Assembly (NCBI RefSeq): GCF_032854445.1
Contig: NC_088295.1
Span: 15,673,385-15,737,384, forward strand
Direction of reading: 5' to 3'
DNA length: 64,000 nucleotides
Source of the DNA: Liolophura sinensis
Lineage: Eukaryota > Mollusca > Polyplacophora > Chitonida > Chitonidae
Made by a program: the position numbers and the translations under genes. Shown piece by piece: positions 59,916 through 64,000 of the stretch. The notes below the pieces were generated by a model. It saw only the letters and a program-made list of their open reading frames with translations, was not told the origin of the DNA and did no database searches. Within the stretch, counting starts at the first letter, position 1. Each line of letters begins with the position of its first letter.

Positions 59916-60820
59916 CATGCAGGAAAGACATCGAATACAAATATATGTACGTCTTTGTCCCGCTTTAATTGCCACGGATTATTTAAGCACCATATTACAT
60001 GGTGTACTTGAAATAGTAATGAATCCTTCCGTGGCCCTGGATTAAGAGATACCATATCACCAAGGGCTTTAAACGCGATGCCTATATATATCTGCCCAAA
60101 AGGGCGTTATATCCACTGTAGAATTTAGGCAATTATTACTCATGTGAATGTCGTGATGCAAAACTCGTGATGCAAACAGGATGGGTATTACAGGCACACT
60201 ATTTTTACATATTAAATGTATACCTACATAAAGATGATGCATGTTAGGTACACATTAATGTTCATATGCAATCTTGTTACAATTTAGGTGTGCCCGTGGT
60301 ACACATCTTGTGTATCTTGTGTACACAATTGCTTTTAAAGAGCATGGTCTACGAGTAATAGGCCTATGTGTGTGTGTTGGACTTGACGGTCAGACTGTCA
60401 TTGAAGGTGTTACATTTAGAATATGGTGAAATGGAAAGTAAATATAACAAATATTATATATTAGTACATACTTACCGACAAAAATATGGAAAGTGATGTT
60501 CAGTTTACAATTTCAAGGGGTAATTATGTTTGCGATCAGAAAGAAATGACGGTTTCTGTGTGAAAAGGAATAGTTTATAACTGAAGGCTAATCACGCATT
60601 AGTTTTATTCTGCTCAGGCACAATCTGAACCAACAAGAGTACCTTCAAGGTTTGATGGCCTTTATTGTGTTGCCAACTACCGTCATCGTGCATGTTAGCA
60701 AATACCACTCAAGTAATCGGAGATTACAGTCAGTATACCTCAATGCGCAATAAATTGTTAGCTTAGTAATTTAAGTTAGGTGACTGACGACAGCAGGTTC
60801 TTGGCTGGTGGTGTGGATGA
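59916..60820. other. No gene seen
   Basis: No exon or repeat I can support. Confidence 0.4.
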
Positions 60821-60827
60821 CAGAGTG

Positions 60828-61187
60828 AGTTTGTGAGTGCTTATGGTTTAACGTCGTACTTAACAATTTTTCAGTCGTAGAACGACGAAGTAGTCTTTAG
60901 AGTACATGTACGTGTAATGTGCCTTCTAGTGGCAGGACAGATCTCCACCGCTCTTTTACCTCGAGCTGCTTCACTGAGACGACTTACCGATGACAAGTAA
61001 GCCGCCCCACCCAAGTCATTATAATGATACGGGTCAACCAGTCGTTGCACTATCCCCTTAATGCTGAACGCCAAGCGAGGAAGTTACAGCTTCCCCTTTT
61101 AAGGTCTTAGGTGTGACCCGACCCAGTACTGACTCTGGATCTACCGCTCAAGAAGCGCACGCTCTACCTACTGAGCCATGGGGCCGG
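60828..61187 (-). mobile_element. SINE family 2, near full length, antisense
   Basis: Read on the minus strand: head CCGGCCCCATGGCTCAGTAG, GTAGAGCGTGCGC (A box), AGAGTCAGTACTGGGTC (B-box region); body TTCCTCGCTTGGCGTTCAGC, TAAAAGAGCGGTGGAGATCTG; tail TTGTTAAGTACGACGTTAAA and CACTCAC. It matches 45877-46195 but carries an extra segment near 61000-61050. Confidence 0.9.
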
Positions 61188-61779
61188 TAGATGGGCGACA
61201 GAAGCCATCTATCAGTTTGTAGTGATCTCGTGTGGTTACTTTAGTGCAGCATTAGTGAGGTACTATATGCCAGTTGTATGTAACAGTATTTGTTGTGAAT
61301 GAATTCAGCTCTTTCAGCGATATGCTCAGTCAACCCAAGAAACATAGCTTAACGTGTTCTACTGCTGGTATAACAATCAATTAATGACCTTGTCTGGACC
61401 CTTTGCGTTTTACCGATTGGAATCCTTTATTGCAAAATAGTTCCCTTTGTGCATTCCCAAACGGGAGTTTACAGTTCTACTAAGTATAGGTGCTTTGCAA
61501 ATATCCAGGGGTATTTGTTTGTAAACATTAACGTTAGCTGTAAGTAATATTCATGTTTTTTACTAGTATTATGGATGTTAGCTTTATGGAAAAAATCGGT
61601 GTGCCGAGAGTTACCATGCATCTATACCTTTGGAAAGTTACTGGCGAACTATCCCACACGCAAAATACAGGCTTCAACTCCTTACTGGTGAAAAACAAGT
61701 AGAAGATTGCCCTCGCCAGTTTATTGTCACAAAGCCCAAATGACGAAGACCAAGAGCGGGGGATAAAGAAATTCCCAGT

Positions 61780-61850
61780 CCAAGGCCGGGATTGAACCTA
61801 CATTTCGTCTCGAGTCGTGGACCTCACCATTCAGAGTCTTTCTCTCCTAT
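61780..61850 (-). mobile_element. tRNA-derived fragment (SINE head or tRNA pseudogene)
   Basis: The minus strand has TGAATGGTGAGGTCCACGAC and GTAGGTTCAATCCCGGCC, a strong B box. No paired acceptor stem was recognised, so it is not a functional tRNA call. Confidence 0.45.
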
Positions 61851-64000
61851 TGTAGTAAAGACAAAATCTAACATAAAAATGAGCATTTGAAGAAAGCTCT
61901 TTGATGTGCGTTACTTAATTGAGGCAGTCATTCGGTGTTTATATCTTCTCTTTTTCAAAGACCAGGCTGTGTCTTGCAGGTCCGTGGTGCATTGAACATA
62001 ATCATCTCTTTGGAATTGGTTGTATCTTAAAGGAATGACTATGCCCACACTGCCGGCAGTCAGGGGTCATGCATGAAACTCAGATCAGATCCAAAGCTTG
62101 CAGTAACCGATCTATGATCACCTTGTGGTGGGGCGTCCTAGTACAAGGGGAATACCTGAGGTTCACTCGCGAGTCTCGTCTGTCCTAAGATGAGTGCCAA
62201 TCCGTCCTCGTTTTGCTTGGAACTTATGAGAAGTCCTCTTACGGTTTCCATTCTGGGCGGTCCTTCCTTGGATTAGATTAGGTTAGTTTTCATGAGCTCA
62301 TTTACATAGCCAAGTGTGGGACAGATGTTATTTAAACGTAATCGTAGTCACAACATGTCATTTACCTGCAGAGTTTGTTTCAAAGAGTATTTCGTTGTTA
62401 CGCTTGTTGAAATATACATCAATTCAAGGGAAGTAACTTTAGAGACACTATAGACAAGATTACATGCCTGTATAGATCTTCCTACACCTCGATTTTCACA
62501 GACCTAAGAGGCTAGCTGTATGTACCCTTCCGCTGTTCACACGTTCGCGTGCTATTATGGAAAGCCTAGACAACAGTGTTATTCTTAATTTTCTCTTATA
62601 TAATACACAGACGTGTGTATTGCAAAGTTTGTTCCACATAATGAAAACACTGACGATTGTGATTCTGTGGTTGAAGAAATTGTATTCTCAAAAAGTAATA
62701 TGTTAATTTTAACAGATGTATTCTGCCACAGCACTGTGTTAACTATATAGCACAAAGATTGTATTAAATCAACACAAAGATTGTATTAGGCCAAAAAAAT
62801 ATGACAGCATTATATCATACCACAACACATTTTAGCATCATTCAGACAACAGACTTCCTGTTAAAACAGATTATTTTTTGTAGGCTGTAAAGTTTTAATT
62901 ATTATCCTGGAGGGTAACCACGTATAGACTGACTGAGTATTGTGTATACAAAAGGGCAAAGGAGCGAATTCCTACGCTGGGTGTTGCTAACTGTGTTGTT
63001 AAGCTCTGCGTGTCTATTAACACCCGGTCAATGTGGTTATGCTAAACAATGTGTCCCTCACCTTGACCACTGGTCAATTCCCATTATTTGATCAGGAACA
63101 AGCTGGGATTAGACCAACCCTTGTGTATTTTGCCGTATGGTGAAGTGGTCTGTTGTTTGTCCCCCGAGGCTTTCGTTGTCTTGTTTTACCTTATCTTCAC
63201 CGCTAGTGTTGACTTAAACACGTATTTACATATTGAGACTGGACAGTTCTAGACTTCCGTCGCTTTTATAAATCACGATGTTTTCATTTCATTATCTGCT
63301 CGACAAATTATAGAAGTAAAAGAAACTTGTGACAGATGTGAAATGCTGGCCAGGTGTGCTAAGCTCAAATCAAAACCGTTAGTCTGGATGGGTCACCATA
63401 CAAAGAGATAGGGCATTTTCACCGTTATCGTATACACAGTCATTCCACGCCTAACTATGGAACGGAACAATTCTTTCGTTGGCTGAAGGAATTCCTTAGC
63501 AAAAAAGACGCTATAATAAGATGATTTGCTTTAATGGTGAACTATCATATCATCATGAAAACACAAGCTACATGTAATGTGAAAATCTTCAGGTGCAAAT
63601 GTCACAGTCTACGATAGTTACAAATGTATAGCTAATCCAGGTACAGACGAGTTCCAACGAGCCAGAAGTTGCAGAATGGAGATTCAAAATGTCGGTACAG
63701 CAGGTGGAAGTAATATCAAATATATATGATTAATTAAGAGACTTCGGAAAGAGAAGCGTTCCAACTCCGCCCAGAAATTTATTTCTTCACTATAATAACA
63801 AATACCGACAGGATTCTGTCGACGAGTGTTTATTAGTTCACAGTAAGTTTTCATGAACTCGTTCTCTTCGGGGTTTAGATCCCAATCGCTGGCGGTCGTT
63901 GCGATTCCCAGCCGAACAATGAGGCAACGTACGAGCTGTCATTGGAGGTAGTTATGTGTGATTTGTGTAAGTAAGTACGAAAACCTCCATTCATCTTACC
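61851..64000. other. No gene seen
   Basis: No long open frame, SINE or tandem array I can support. 62155-62280 is GC-richer and may be an old repeat. 62707-62870 has weak inverted ends. Confidence 0.4.

Noticed and set aside
62707..62870. Second MITE with TTTTAACAG ends
   Set aside because: The inverted match is short and interrupted; not enough to call an element.

Overview
This is a stretch of animal (metazoan) nuclear DNA, most likely from a mollusc. It has GT-AG introns, TATA boxes, tRNA-derived SINEs with AAATA tails, minisatellites, and secreted-protein families that are typical of gastropods and bivalves (temptin-like water-borne attractant proteins and ependymin-related proteins). 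I cannot settle gastropod versus bivalve from the sequence alone. The window is gene-poor and repeat-rich. All four genes I can support are multi-exon, lie on the minus strand and encode small secreted cysteine-containing proteins. I built them by hand from splice sites and reading phase.

Layout. 1-2.0 kb: temptin-like gene A (exons 1 and 2; the last exon is not found and may lie left of the window). 8.4-10.8 kb: temptin-like gene B, complete in three exons, 139 aa. 11-36 kb: no gene I can name; minisatellites (12.4, 13.2, 17.8 and 34.4-35.7 kb), a degenerate satellite (25.3-27.2 kb), SINEs, a MITE candidate and a segmental duplication (22.9 and 33.1 kb). 36.3-37.0 kb: a weak candidate for an unrecognised secreted-protein gene on the plus strand. 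37.3-38.6 kb: a 60-bp minisatellite. 39.3-46.8 kb: ependymin-related gene C, six exons, 224 aa. 52.1-57.2 kb: ependymin-related gene D, six exons, 232 aa, with a broken RecQ-helicase-like fragment in its first intron on the opposite strand. 57.3-64.0 kb: SINEs and other dispersed repeats only.

How the genes relate. A and B are head-to-tail paralogs that share exon boundaries and intron phases. C and D are head-to-tail paralogs with the same six-exon structure: three of six exon lengths are identical and all intron phases match. Both pairs look like tandem duplications of secreted-protein genes. A role in chemical signalling (temptin family) or extracellular calcium/lipid-binding functions (ependymin family) is inferred from family knowledge, not shown by the sequence.

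Mobile DNA. At least 21 copies or fragments of one SINE family occur, in both orientations, and one full-length copy has an 11-bp target-site duplication. Two further tRNA-derived or SINE-like families and several unnamed dispersed repeats are also present. Many long open reading frames in this window come from minisatellites whose unit length is a multiple of three and are not genes.
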